This document shows positions 35,212 to 44,437 of a stretch of 47,610 nt of DNA, in pieces. Within the stretch, counting starts at the first letter, position 1, and the number at the start of each line of letters is the position of its first letter. Position numbers and translations under genes: made by a program. The DNA is from Mesostigma viride (lineage: Eukaryota; Streptophyta; Mesostigmatophyceae; Mesostigmatales; Mesostigmataceae): positions 1 to 47,610 of the forward strand of contig RPFO01000714.1 of the NCBI GenBank assembly GCA_009746045.1, read 5' to 3'. The notes beneath the pieces were generated by a model. The model did not search any database. It had not been told where the DNA came from and worked only from the letters and a program-made list of their open reading frames with translations.

Positions 35212-35415
35212 ATGATCATTGTGTCCATCATCAAAGCATTATTGCTGTACTATCTCATATGCGTGAACATCGCCTTAGCACACGACCACTTGTACGCGGA
35301 ACACACGCGCAAATCGTTTGAATTCGCCACCTTATCACTGCGTCTTAAACTAATGCTATTAATCCCCATCCTAATTCCGGGCATGGTCCTATTCGGAGGG
35401 CCTTGGAGGCGCTAA
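35212..35415 (+). CDS. Small membrane protein, 67 aa
   Basis: The start at 35212 gives a hydrophobic N-terminus (IIVSIIKALLLYYLICVNIA, a signal or anchor) and a second hydrophobic segment near the C-terminus (LMLLIPILIPGMVLF). An upstream ATG-less extension of 12 codons would overlap the 3'-end motif of the previous gene. The gene lacks the usual promoter cassette, so it may be a chance frame. Confidence 0.35.
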   Translation: MIIVSIIKALLLYYLICVNIALAHDHLYAEHTRKSFEFATLSLRLKLMLLIPILIPGMVLFGGPWRR

Positions 35416-35480
35416 CCCCCCACCCGCTGGGAGACCACGGGACTTAGCCGATTTTCACAAGTCGCGCAACCCGGGAAAAC

Positions 35481-35573
35481 GGGTCACTTTCGCGGAGCGT
35501 AGTAAGGGCCCGAAGATGTTTTGCCACGGGAATCCCGCGGTAGGTGCCTTACTACAAAAACCTAAAGTGACCC
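35481..35573. repeat. Imperfect hairpin in spacer
   Basis: GGGTCACTTT (35481-35490) pairs with AAAGTGACCC (35564-35573), and GTAGTAAGG(G) (35499-35508) with (G)CCTTACTAC (35546-35555), making a long stem with an internal loop. The surrounding spacer 35416-35782 has no other gene. It holds CCACGGGA and CCTCGTGG elements and a TTTATTAATGAAAC motif at about 35651. Confidence 0.7.
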
Positions 35574-35782
35574 CCTTTTGGAGGGCTGACAGACATGCAC
35601 AGTAACATGGCATTCCTCGTGGTAAAGCATGGAAATAAACACATGTAATGATATTTATTAATGAAACAATTCTTTATTCCAGATTATATTGCATGAATGG
35701 ACTCTGTCACGTGTATTGGTGCTGCCACCACCAAGAAAAAGCCAGCATGGCTGTGCTGGTGCTGCCACACTACCATAGCTGT

Positions 35783-36681
35783 CTAGTGTGCATCTCCCTC
35801 GTCATTATCCTCCTGCTCCTCCTCATCATCCTTGGCATCCACGTGCTTAGGATCATCGTCCTTGGGATCATCGTCCAACGGGATTGCATCGTCGTCGTCG
35901 ACAACCTCGATGGCTCGCTTCACAGAGGCCTGCCACGCCTCCTTCTCGGCACGGAGTGCTTCCAGCTCGGCCATGATCTCTTGCTGCTTCCTCTCGCTAG
36001 CCTTGAGCTTCATGCCGATGGCCATCGCAGCCCGCTGGGGATCCTCAAACATCTGGCCGTGGCCTGCGCTCTTGGGGTTCTCCCCGCCGAGCTTGCTTGG
36101 AATGGTTGTAGGGGTGCGCTCGCGCGAAACCTGCTCGGTCTTTGTGCGCTTGTAGGCAGGCTCGCCCCCCCCTCCGCCTGCCCCGCCTTCTCCTGCATTA
36201 CAGCCATCCATGCCGTTCTGATAGCAACGTGGTTCGTGCCAAACTTCTTAGCAAACTGGGCGGACTGCGTTCCAGTGAAGGTGTTGCAGAAATTGATGAT
36301 CATCTCGTTGCATCCAGGCTCAAAATTTGAGATGGGCAGCCAGTCAAAACGCTGGAGCGATTTGCCCTGGCGGTTGGCCTTCTGCCTCTCCTCGTCTGTG
36401 TAAAACCACTCCACAAGGAGCTCAACAACATTGTCAACCATCTTTGCATCTATTATTTTGGACACGTCAAAGTGGTCGTACGAGTCATTCTTCGCATCTT
36501 CAGCAGGCTCCCTGCTTCCTGAAGCACGTTTCTTGTCACGATTGTCCGCCCTCACACCCCTCTCTGCAACGTTCATTTCCTTTCCTTTTGCCCTAAATTC
36601 GTCATCGAGACGCTTTCCTAGAAGCGTGAAAATCGTCTCGTAAGACGCTCGATTAACGAGCTGAGCAAGATTGTCTTTCAT
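35783..36681 (-). CDS. Unknown protein with acidic tail, about 299 aa, one-base frameshift
   Basis: Two minus-strand frames (36010-36681 and 35783-36211) meet at a G8 run near 36165-36173. One extra G there joins a helical N-terminal part (MKDNLAQLVNRASYETIF, WFYTDEERQ) to a C-terminal part with a coiled coil (EIMAELEALRAEKEAW) and a very acidic tail (DDDPKDDDPKH). The first frame's continuation past the run is Arg/Pro/Ala-rich and looks wrong. It differs from its neighbours in starting with Met-Lys. The copy in the right arm begins at 47441. Confidence 0.65.
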
Positions 36682-37207
36682 CCTTGGCTATGGAGTTTAA
36701 TTCATCCCACCCATTATTATTAAATTCCTTTGCATTGCGGCTAGGGGCCGAACATGCATTGTGCAAGGGCCAATTGGCCCAGTGCCTAGCGCCGCTCCGT
36801 GGGTACTTTGACAGTAATTAGCATTGGTCAAGTGCGCGTACTTTGTCAGTAATTAAATTTGCACAAGTCCCGAGCACCGTGTCATACGCCCTTACTTCTG
36901 TCGTACGCAGTACCGGCGCGGCGTTAGGCGTGTTTCTGTGCAAAGTCCCGAATTTTCACCAAGTCCTGGGCACTAAGGGGGCCGTGCTAGTAAGTGTAGC
37001 TCCTAAACGGCTAAGTCTTTTTGAATTCTGTCACTTGCACCCTGTTTTGTATGCTCAGTATATGCTACGTACCTATTGCATTTGTTAATTGGCCTATTTA
37101 TAATGCATGAGATGTGAGGACTCTTTGTTTACGTAAACGCTTTTATTAGAAAATAAAATACAGTAATCATTTCAACACTCCTTTTCTCAATGTAGGAGTG
37201 GAAGTAC
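36682..37207. other. Spacer, no gene seen
   Basis: The spacer contains GGCCAATTGGCC (palindrome), two GTACTTTG(A/T)CAGTAATTA units (about 36804 and 36837), and a TATTTTATTTTCTAATAAAAG 3'-end-like motif on the minus strand (about 37140-37160) for the 37208 gene. A short plus-strand frame at 36843 has no promoter and no protein character. Confidence 0.5.
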
Positions 37208-37926
37208 TTATTTGTACATCGCATGCGCCTTCCTCCGTTCATGGCTTGGCTTCAAAAGGCTGCACTCCCTGCAGCTGACATAGCCATTGGCCAGTTGGTT
37301 CTTCCACACGTCTAACTCCCAATTGCACAGTTCCTCCATCTTCTGCATCCGGGGGGGCGGTGGTGAGGAGCCACGCTTGTCTCGAGGGCCTTGCGCACCG
37401 CCTCCTTCATGCGATTGATGAGCTCGAGCCCGTGCTCTTCTGCCGTGCGTTCCTTCTCGAGATCCGGCACGGACTTGATGTACTCGTGAGCGACAAGGTC
37501 AGCGTCGTGTCCGAAGACGATGACAGCCCAGAACATCTTGTCAAACACATTCTGGGCAAGGCACGCCAGATGCTTCCTGTAGCAGTGAGCCTCGGCGACC
37601 CACCTCTTCGCTTGACGGAGAAAGATATAGGGCTTCTTGCCAATCAGCAACCGCTTGCACATCTTGAGATCGCATGAAGTCATGTGGCGCAGCTCGCCAG
37701 GGTTCCTTCGGCGTCTGCGGGAGCGCATCTGAATCTCCTTCTCAATGGCATTCAGCAGCTCAGTGGCTTCGATCGTCTTTTCCTCTTTCACCTTCTCAAA
37801 CTGGACCTGCGTGGCCTTGTTGATTCCACACAGTTTGGGCCACGAGATCTCCACGAGGCGGTGCACGATTTCTGCAGGCAGGCTGTCGAAGGTGGCAGCC
37901 ATAGCTGGTTTTGCGGAGTCAGCCAT
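37208..37926 (-). CDS. F-box-like protein with C-terminal C-x2-C, about 239 aa, one-base frameshift
   Basis: The start MADSAKPAMAATFDSLPAEI is in the AGCTATGGC context. FDSLPAEIVHRLVEISWPKL resembles an F-box, followed by basic helices (EKEIQMRSRRRRRNPGEL). The annotated-length frame ends at 37312 after a C7/G7 run (about 37350), in a short nonsense tail. The next frame continues with LCNWELDVWKNQLANGYV and CRECSLLKP to a stop at 37208, which is clearly better. One missing C would explain it. Adaptor function in ubiquitin ligases is inferred only. Confidence 0.7.
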
Positions 37927-38338
37927 AGCTGTTTTCGTGGTAGTGGTGGATGGAGAGGAGGATAGCTGCGAGAGTTGTTGCGTCTCGCGACTTAATAGAC
38001 GAAGGGATATCCACAGCTGCCACGGGATTGGCCCGCGTCCTGTGGATAAGCGCGGCGCGAGCGCGACGCGCGCGTCCTGTGGATAAGCGCGGCGCGAATA
38101 CGGAACGGCGCGACGCGAGTATGGACCGGTGCACGTCCACGGGATTCTGCCACGTGGCACGGGTCATTTCCCGTGGTGACGGCGCCAGAAGTATAAATCT
38201 AAAACCGCGCCAAATTCAAATTTTTGCCAAGTCTCAACGGCTAAGTATTATTAAATTTGGACACTTGGGACGTGTGCAATTGTTAATTTTACTTTGATTG
38301 CAAGCATGGAAAATAAGACATGATGTTTGTGTGAATTG

Positions 38339-38358
38339 TTTTCATTAAAAATATAATT
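38339..38358 (-). terminator. 3'-end motif of the 38410 gene
   Basis: On the minus strand this reads AATTATATTTTTAATGAAAA, about 50 nt past the stop, in the same orientation relative to the gene as at 33808 and 30656. The stretch 37927-38338 is the upstream region of the 37926 gene, with CCACGGG and GTGGATAAGCGCGGCGCG repeats. Confidence 0.5.
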
Positions 38359-38409
38359 AATGTTTAATTGTACACAAGTCCACGGGACTAGAGAGATTCT
38401 CTGAACTAT

Positions 38410-39687
38410 TTACAGGGCACGCGGGGCGGCCAGTTGGTTCATGACAGCTGCATAGCAGGACTCCGCGGAGTCGTAGCGGAAAAACGGGAAGCACAGGTCG
38501 TGCTTGGAGTCCTTGCCCTCGCAGATGGGGCAGGAGACACTCTTGGTGCCAGCCTCCCGCAGAGTGTCGAGGACGCACTCGCTGCAGACGACGTCGTTGT
38601 CGATGCTGTGGCCGTTGGCGGTGAAGAGGTAGTGCGCCTTCTTGTTGCACACCTTGCAGGTCTTGGAGGGCACGTCCAACTGGTGGTTGCAGCCCATCTG
38701 CTTGCTGGCAGCCTTGACGCCGCAGAACTTGTTCTTCAGATGCTCGAACTCCTTGGTGCCGGGAGTGACGGTGCTGGTGAGGTTGGACTCGGACAGCGTG
38801 AAAGAGACGAAGCTGAGGTGGGAGACATAGTTGCGCTTCTCGCACTCCCACTTGATCCTGGAGATCTCCTTGGTGAAGTCGCTCTTGAAGTTCTCGATGT
38901 CGACCTTGGGCTTCTTCATGGCGTCGACTTTCTCGTCGTTGAACAGCCCGCAAGACCTCAGGTAGTCGTTTGTGTCCTCCTGCTTCCTCTTGTAGCCACC
39001 GCGAAGAAAGGGCTGGTCGCGCTCCTCGACCTTGACGTTGACCTTGCCAGGGTCGGTGGGGCCGGTGAGAGCGAAGTTCGGCTCAGAGACGGTGTAGGTG
39101 CCTGGCGTGGGCCACTTGATGAACTCGGCGGTGTCCTCCATATCCGGGTAGATCTGGAGCAGCTCGGGGAACCTCTTCTTCGTCCGCTCGTGCTCGAACG
39201 CGAACTGCTCGAATGCGGGGTCCCAGCAGCTGATGCAGTGCTCGGCCTTGCCGTTGCAGTCGATCTTGAGGAGATCCACACGAGTCGGCTTCTTGCACTT
39301 GGCGCAGTCCTTCGTGGGGATGCTCTTCAGCATGTTGTTCTGCTGAAGGTACTCGCACGAGTCGCAGAAATGGCCGTCGCACGGGGAAAAGCTGTGATTG
39401 TTGCGCATCTTGTAATCCTCGTCAAACTCGCAGAAGTGCTTGAGAGACCTCATCTTGTCGCAGCCGACGCAGCGAATGCGCTTCTTGTTCATCATGATGT
39501 TGCTCGTCTCGTAGTGATCCATCATGTCGTTCAAAACGCCGCGAGAAGCCTCAGGAAGGTGGACTTCGCATGCATGCTCGCCGGTGACTGGGTGGAAAAG
39601 AACGTTGAAGTGGCGAGTTTTCTTGACTTTGGGAGCACTGTGCGGCCCACGCTGGCGAGGAGCAGAGATGGCGGAGGAGGTAGCCAT
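38410..39687 (-). CDS. Cys-rich zinc-finger protein with C-terminal RING-like domain, 425 aa
   Basis: The start is ATGGCTACCTCC at 39687, about 80 nt after GGTATAAATG on the minus strand. Cys pairs include CVGCDKMRSLKHFC (about residue 75), CDGHFCDSC (about 108), CAKCKKPT and CISCWD. The C-terminal segment CKVCNKKAHYLFTANGH, then CSECVLDTLREAG and CPICEGKD, has the C-x2-C...H...C-x2-C...CPIC layout of a RING-type domain, which would make it a candidate E3 ubiquitin ligase. The left-arm copy is intact; the right-arm copy has a one-base deletion. Confidence 0.8.
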   Translation of the reverse strand: MATSSAISAPRQRGPHSAPKVKKTRHFNVLFHPVTGEHACEVHLPEASRGVLNDMMDHYETSNIMMNKKRIRCVGCDKMRSLKHFCEFDEDYKMRNNHSFSPCDGHFCDSCEYLQQNNMLKSIPTKDCAKCKKPTRVDLLKIDCNGKAEHCISCWDPAFEQFAFEHERTKKRFPELLQIYPDMEDTAEFIKWPTPGTYTVSEPNFALTGPTDPGKVNVKVEERDQPFLRGGYKRKQEDTNDYLRSCGLFNDEKVDAMKKPKVDIENFKSDFTKEISRIKWECEKRNYVSHLSFVSFTLSESNLTSTVTPGTKEFEHLKNKFCGVKAASKQMGCNHQLDVPSKTCKVCNKKAHYLFTANGHSIDNDVVCSECVLDTLREAGTKSVSCPICEGKDSKHDLCFPFFRYDSAESCYAAVMNQLAAPRAL

Positions 39688-40395
39688 TGGAGCTGGTTGG
39701 TTTTGGTTGCTGAGAGAGCTGGGTGGATGCGAGTGGGATGCGAGGCGAGGTGGTGCAAGTCCTGCATTTATACCCACGGGGCTGCAATTCCCGTGGTCTA
39801 GAAGAATTCAGCAGATCGACGGCTCGTGGCTCGCCACGAGGTTTGTAACGGGAAACGGTATGACGGTTACGAGGAAAATTTTCCCGTGGCCATACATTTT
39901 GAGCGTTATTTTGCCACGGGATTTGTAACGTAAAAAATCTTTCCCCGTGGCAAAAATATCCGACAGTTACTTTGCCGCGGGACCGGAATCGGATTTTTTT
40001 CTGTCCCCGTGGACGGATATTTTCGAGCGTTATTTTGCCACGGGATTTGTAACGTAAAAATTCTTTCCCCGTGGCAAAAATATCCGACAGTTACTTTGCC
40101 ACGGGGCTCGAAACCGAAAAATTGTAATCCCCGTGGACGGATATTTCTGACCGTTACGCTGCCACGGGACCTGTAACGTAAAAAAACGCGTCCCGTGGAT
40201 AAGGTTTCGGCGCATAAACGACGAACGCGCTTCCACGTAGCCAGATTGCCCGTGCAAGACCACGTAGATAGCCTGGCAGCCACGGGACCGTCTCGTCAAC
40301 CAAGGTCTGCGCAGGTATAAAGACCAGACTTCCTCGTCTCCTCGCCACTCGCTCACCTCACATCAGCTCAGCACACCAAAACTCTCTCACTGGAT
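39688..40395. promoter_or_regulatory. Divergent promoter region between two zinc-finger genes
   Basis: No gene is seen. Outward TATA boxes are GGTATAAATG (minus, about 39767-39774) and GGTATAAAG (plus, 40314-40321). Between them are at least five units of TTGCCACGGG..GTAACG(T)AAAAAT..CCCCGTGG(C/A)..ATATCCG, alternating in orientation, plus CTCGTGGCTCGCCACGAG at about 39823-39840, a palindrome. Confidence 0.65.
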
Positions 40396-41580
40396 ATGGC
40401 TTCCCGCCCCAGATACGCAGCTAGCTACAACTTTGGCCGTGGTGTTACTGGAGCTAGTGGCAGTGGCAGTGGAAGTGGCAGGGGAAAGCGACGTGCTGCG
40501 AGGAACACGGCTACTGGAGAAGCAGGTTTGTGACGAGCCTTTGTTTTTTTGCACCCAAGAGCGCTTTTTCTTGTCGTTTCCGCCTTTTGGTACTCATTTC
40601 TTGTTATGTTTTCTTGCCCCCACACACCCGTGCATGCAGAACTGACCGCTGAACAACGGCAGCTTCACAGGGCTAACAAGCCTGTGCCCGTGCACGATAA
40701 TCACGGGGACTTCGACACAAGAAACAACGTGTTTCCCTATCTGGAGAACACTTTCAAGGTGGCGAAGCTCGTCCTGGACTTGAGCAAGATCGAATGCGCC
40801 ATTTGCGCGGAGGAGAGAGACAAGTATGTCACTCTCATGCTGGAGAACGAGCCCGCGCACGCATGCTCCATCATCATCTGCGACACCTGTGCCACTACCA
40901 AGCTTCACACGTTCAGAAACCAGTGTCCGCAGTGCCGCAAGCCGCTGAGCTCGTCTGGGCAGCTGTTCGTCCCCAACCCGCAGCTCAACAGCCTGGCGTC
41001 GAGGACGCAGTACAGGGCCTGCGAACACCCCGGCTGCTTTACGATCATCCCAAGCAACATGATGGCGGCGCACGAGGAGGAGTGCGAGTACAACGTCTAC
41101 ACCTGTGGCAACACCGTCTCGTTCCGCCTGCTGGACAACGAGACGCTTTCTTCCAAGATGTGCTGCGGCTACGAGGGCAAGAAACGCGCCGTCGAGGAGC
41201 ACATGGAGACTTGCCCGGAGGCTGAGTCTGCGAAGAAGCTTAGCGCCATGATGGGCGTGTTTGACAAGGTGGAGGCGCTCTCAGCTGCAATGGAGCGCGA
41301 CAGCCCAGACGTCTTCAAGCGCATGGCTCAGTTGTTTGGGGTGACCACGGAGAAGGCCAGGCGCATCCTTGCCAGCCTGCCTGGAGCGAGTGGTGCCGGC
41401 CCTTCTTCCCAGCGTGCTCCTCGTCCAGGGGAAGCAGTGGACACAGCAATCCCCGTCGACGCCCCCACTGACCCAATCAGTGATCTCGTGGACGCCATAG
41501 ACGCTGACGTTGCTGCACAGGGCGTCGACGACGAGGCTGCAGACCCCACCTGGACTCCGGCTGGCAACCAGGACGACTGA
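40396..41580 (+). CDS. RING-finger protein with spliceosomal intron
   Basis: Exon 1 is 40396-40525 (start ATGGCTTCCC, Gly/Ser-rich), the intron is 40526-40639, and exon 2 is 40640-41580, about 356 residues in total. Splicing joins GEA to ELTAEQRQ in frame; without it the frame stops three codons into the intron. The RING is CAICAEERDKYVTLMLENEPAH with CDTCATTKLH and CPQCRKPL (C-x2-C...H...C-x2-C...C-x2-C). C-terminal to it are SIAH/TRAF-like Cys/His units (CEHPGC, CEYNVYTC, CCGYEG). This suggests an E3 ubiquitin ligase. The second copy is at 42545-43729. Confidence 0.85.
40526..40639 (+). other. Intron, 114 nt, GT-AG
   Basis: The donor is CAG^GTTTGT and the acceptor is a TTTTCTTG...CATGCAG^AA tract. 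The pyrimidine-rich stretch and TTGTTATG upstream fit a branch-point region. The first exon ends in phase 1 and exon 2 completes the codon. Confidence 0.85.
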
Positions 41581-42062
41581 AGAGTTACAGATGACAGCAT
41601 TGGATGTCAAAAACCCCTCTAGTTTAGAGACAAGGGCCATAGTTAGAAACCAGCCCATCCACGGGGTTAGGTGACAGGCAGTAGAAGAAACACCCCACGC
41701 ACTGGGGACTTGGACAGGAAAGATGTGGATGTTTGTAATAAAGATGTGGATGTTTGCAAAACCAGTTTGAAAAAATATCTAAGCTGCACATTAGTATAAG
41801 TATGGTAAGTTTCCAGCAGGCCACGTGGCAGCCAGAAAGCCCGATCCCCGTGGTAGCCGGCGCAGTACGGATCCCGTAGGAATCCACGAGATATTTCCGA
41901 GATATTTCCGAGATATTTTAGATATTTTCAGATATTTTGAAAATATCCCAGGGACCCCGTGGACTCCCAGGGGAATCGTAACCGAAAATCGGACTCGCGG
42001 CCGGCGATCGGAGGAGCCACCACGGGAAAATCCCGTTTTTTTTTCGGGTGTGTCCTCAGAAC
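41581..42062 (+). other. Terminal spacer up to the palindrome axis
   Basis: No gene is seen. It holds a 21-bp repeat (AGATGTGGATGTTTGTAATA, about 41721 and 41742) with AATAAAG, then CCCCGTGG and CCACGTGGC elements, then an AT-rich stretch of GATATTT units (41880-41950), then the hairpin core. The 169-residue frames here are mirror-image artefacts of the palindrome. Confidence 0.6.
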
Positions 42063-42104
42063 GTTCTGAGGACACACCCGAAAAAAAAACGGGATTTTCC
42101 CGTG
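42021..42104. repeat. Palindrome core with nested hairpins
   Basis: ACGGGAAAATCCCGT on each side is itself a short inverted repeat, followed by T9, CGGGTGTGTCCTCAG and the centre AACGTT. The layout (small hairpins beside a perfect turn) is what a terminal hairpin or resolved telomere would give once read as double strand. Confidence 0.85.
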
Positions 42105-42544
42105 GTGGCTCCTCCGATCGCCGGCCGCGAGTCCGATTTTCGGTTACGATTCCCCTGGGAGTCCACGGGGTCCCTGGGATATTTTCAAAATATCTGAAAA
42201 TATCTAAAATATCTCGGAAATATCTCGGAAATATCTCGTGGATTCCTACGGGATCCGTACTGCGCCGGCTACCACGGGGATCGGGCTTTCTGGCTGCCAC
42301 GTGGCCTGCTGGAAACTTACCATACTTATACTAATGTGCAGCTTAGATATTTTTTCAAACTGGTTTTGCAAACATCCACATCTTTATTACAAACATCCAC
42401 ATCTTTCCTGTCCAAGTCCCCAGTGCGTGGGGTGTTTCTTCTACTGCCTGTCACCTAACCCCGTGGATGGGCTGGTTTCTAACTATGGCCCTTGTCTCTA
42501 AACTAGAGGGGTTTTTGACATCCAATGCTGTCATCTGTAACTCT

Positions 42545-43729
42545 TCAGTCGTCCTGGTTGCCAGCCGGAGTCCAGGTGGGGTCTGCAGCCTCGTCGTCGA
42601 CGCCCTGTGCAGCAACGTCAGCGTCTATGGCGTCCACGAGATCACTGATTGGGTCAGTGGGGGCGTCGACGGGGATTGCTGTGTCCACTGCTTCCCCTGG
42701 ACGAGGAGCACGCTGGGAAGAAGGGCCGGCACCACTCGCTCCAGGCAGGCTGGCAAGGATGCGCCTGGCCTTCTCCGTGGTCACCCCAAACAACTGAGCC
42801 ATGCGCTTGAAGACGTCTGGGCTGTCGCGCTCCATTGCAGCTGAGAGCGCCTCCACCTTGTCAAACACGCCCATCATGGCGCTAAGCTTCTTCGCAGACT
42901 CAGCCTCCGGGCAAGTCTCCATGTGCTCCTCGACGGCGCGTTTCTTGCCCTCGTAGCCGCAGCACATCTTGGAAGAAAGCGTCTCGTTGTCCAGCAGGCG
43001 GAACGAGACGGTGTTGCCACAGGTGTAGACGTTGTACTCGCACTCCTCCTCGTGCGCCGCCATCATGTTGCTTGGGATGATCGTAAAGCAGCCGGGGTGT
43101 TCGCAGGCCCTGTACTGCGTCCTCGACGCCAGGCTGTTGAGCTGCGGGTTGGGGACGAACAGCTGCCCAGACGAGCTCAGCGGCTTGCGGCACTGCGGAC
43201 ACTGGTTTCTGAACGTGTGAAGCTTGGTAGTGGCACAGGTGTCGCAGATGATGATGGAGCATGCGTGCGCGGGCTCGTTCTCCAGCATGAGAGTGACATA
43301 CTTGTCTCTCTCCTCCGCGCAAATGGCGCATTCGATCTTGCTCAAGTCCAGGACGAGCTTCGCCACCTTGAAAGTGTTCTCCAGATAGGGAAACACGTTG
43401 TTTCTTGTGTCGAAGTCCCCGTGATTATCGTGCACGGGCACAGGCTTGTTAGCCCTGTGAAGCTGCCGTTGTTCAGCGGTCAGTTCTGCATGCACGGGTG
43501 TGTGGGGGCAAGAAAACATAACAAGAAATGAGTACCAAAAGGCGGAAACGACAAGAAAAAGCGCTCTTGGGTGCAAAAAAACAAAGGCTCGTCACAAACC
43601 TGCTTCTCCAGTAGCCGTGTTCCTCGCAGCACGTCGCTTTCCCCTGCCACTTCCACTGCCACTGCCACTAGCTCCAGTAACACCACGGCCAAAGTTGTAG
43701 CTAGCTGCGTATCTGGGGCGGGAAGCCAT
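42545..43729 (-). CDS. RING-finger gene, right-arm copy
   Basis: This is the mirror copy of 40396-41580, with exon 1 at 43600-43729, the intron at 43486-43599 and exon 2 at 42545-43485. It is identical in all positions compared. If the palindrome is a read-through artefact, this is the same gene counted twice. Confidence 0.8.
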
Positions 43730-44437
43730 ATCCAGTGAGAGAGTTTTGGTGTGCTGAGCTGATGTGAGGTGAGCGAGTGGCGAGGAGACGAGGAAGTCTG
43801 GTCTTTATACCTGCGCAGACCTTGGTTGACGAGACGGTCCCGTGGCTGCCAGGCTATCTACGTGGTCTTGCACGGGCAATCTGGCTACGTGGAAGCGCGT
43901 TCGTCGTTTATGCGCCGAAACCTTATCCACGGGACGCGTTTTTTTACGTTACAGGTCCCGTGGCAGCGTAACGGTCAGAAATATCCGTCCACGGGGATTA
44001 CAATTTTTCGGTTTCGAGCCCCGTGGCAAAGTAACTGTCGGATATTTTTGCCACGGGGAAAGAATTTTTACGTTACAAATCCCGTGGCAAAATAACGCTC
44101 GAAAATATCCGTCCACGGGGACAGAAAAAAATCCGATTCCGGTCCCGCGGCAAAGTAACTGTCGGATATTTTTGCCACGGGGAAAGATTTTTTACGTTAC
44201 AAATCCCGTGGCAAAATAACGCTCAAAATGTATGGCCACGGGAAAATTTTCCTCGTAACCGTCATACCGTTTCCCGTTACAAACCTCGTGGCGAGCCACG
44301 AGCCGTCGATCTGCTGAATTCTTCTAGACCACGGGAATTGCAGCCCCGTGGGTATAAATGCAGGACTTGCACCACCTCGCCTCGCATCCCACTCGCATCC
44401 ACCCAGCTCTCTCAGCAACCAAAACCAACCAGCTCCA
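43730..44437. promoter_or_regulatory. Right-arm copy of the divergent promoter region
   Basis: This is the mirror image of 39688-40395, with the same TATA boxes, CCACGGG/CCCGTGG units and palindromic CTCGTGGCGAGCCACGAG. Confidence 0.6.

Noticed and set aside
36843-37088. 81-codon frame in the spacer
   Set aside because: It has no ATG-context or TATA signal, overlaps repeated non-coding units, and its mirror copy merely reflects the palindrome.
38434-39801. 455-codon plus-strand frame opposite the zinc-finger gene
   Set aside because: It is the complement of a Cys-rich G/C-biased gene; its Leu/Val/Ala-rich translation and lack of a cassette show it is a shadow.
41791-42334. Two identical 169-codon frames across the palindrome axis
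   Set aside because: They are the two strands of the same palindrome and exist only because of its symmetry.
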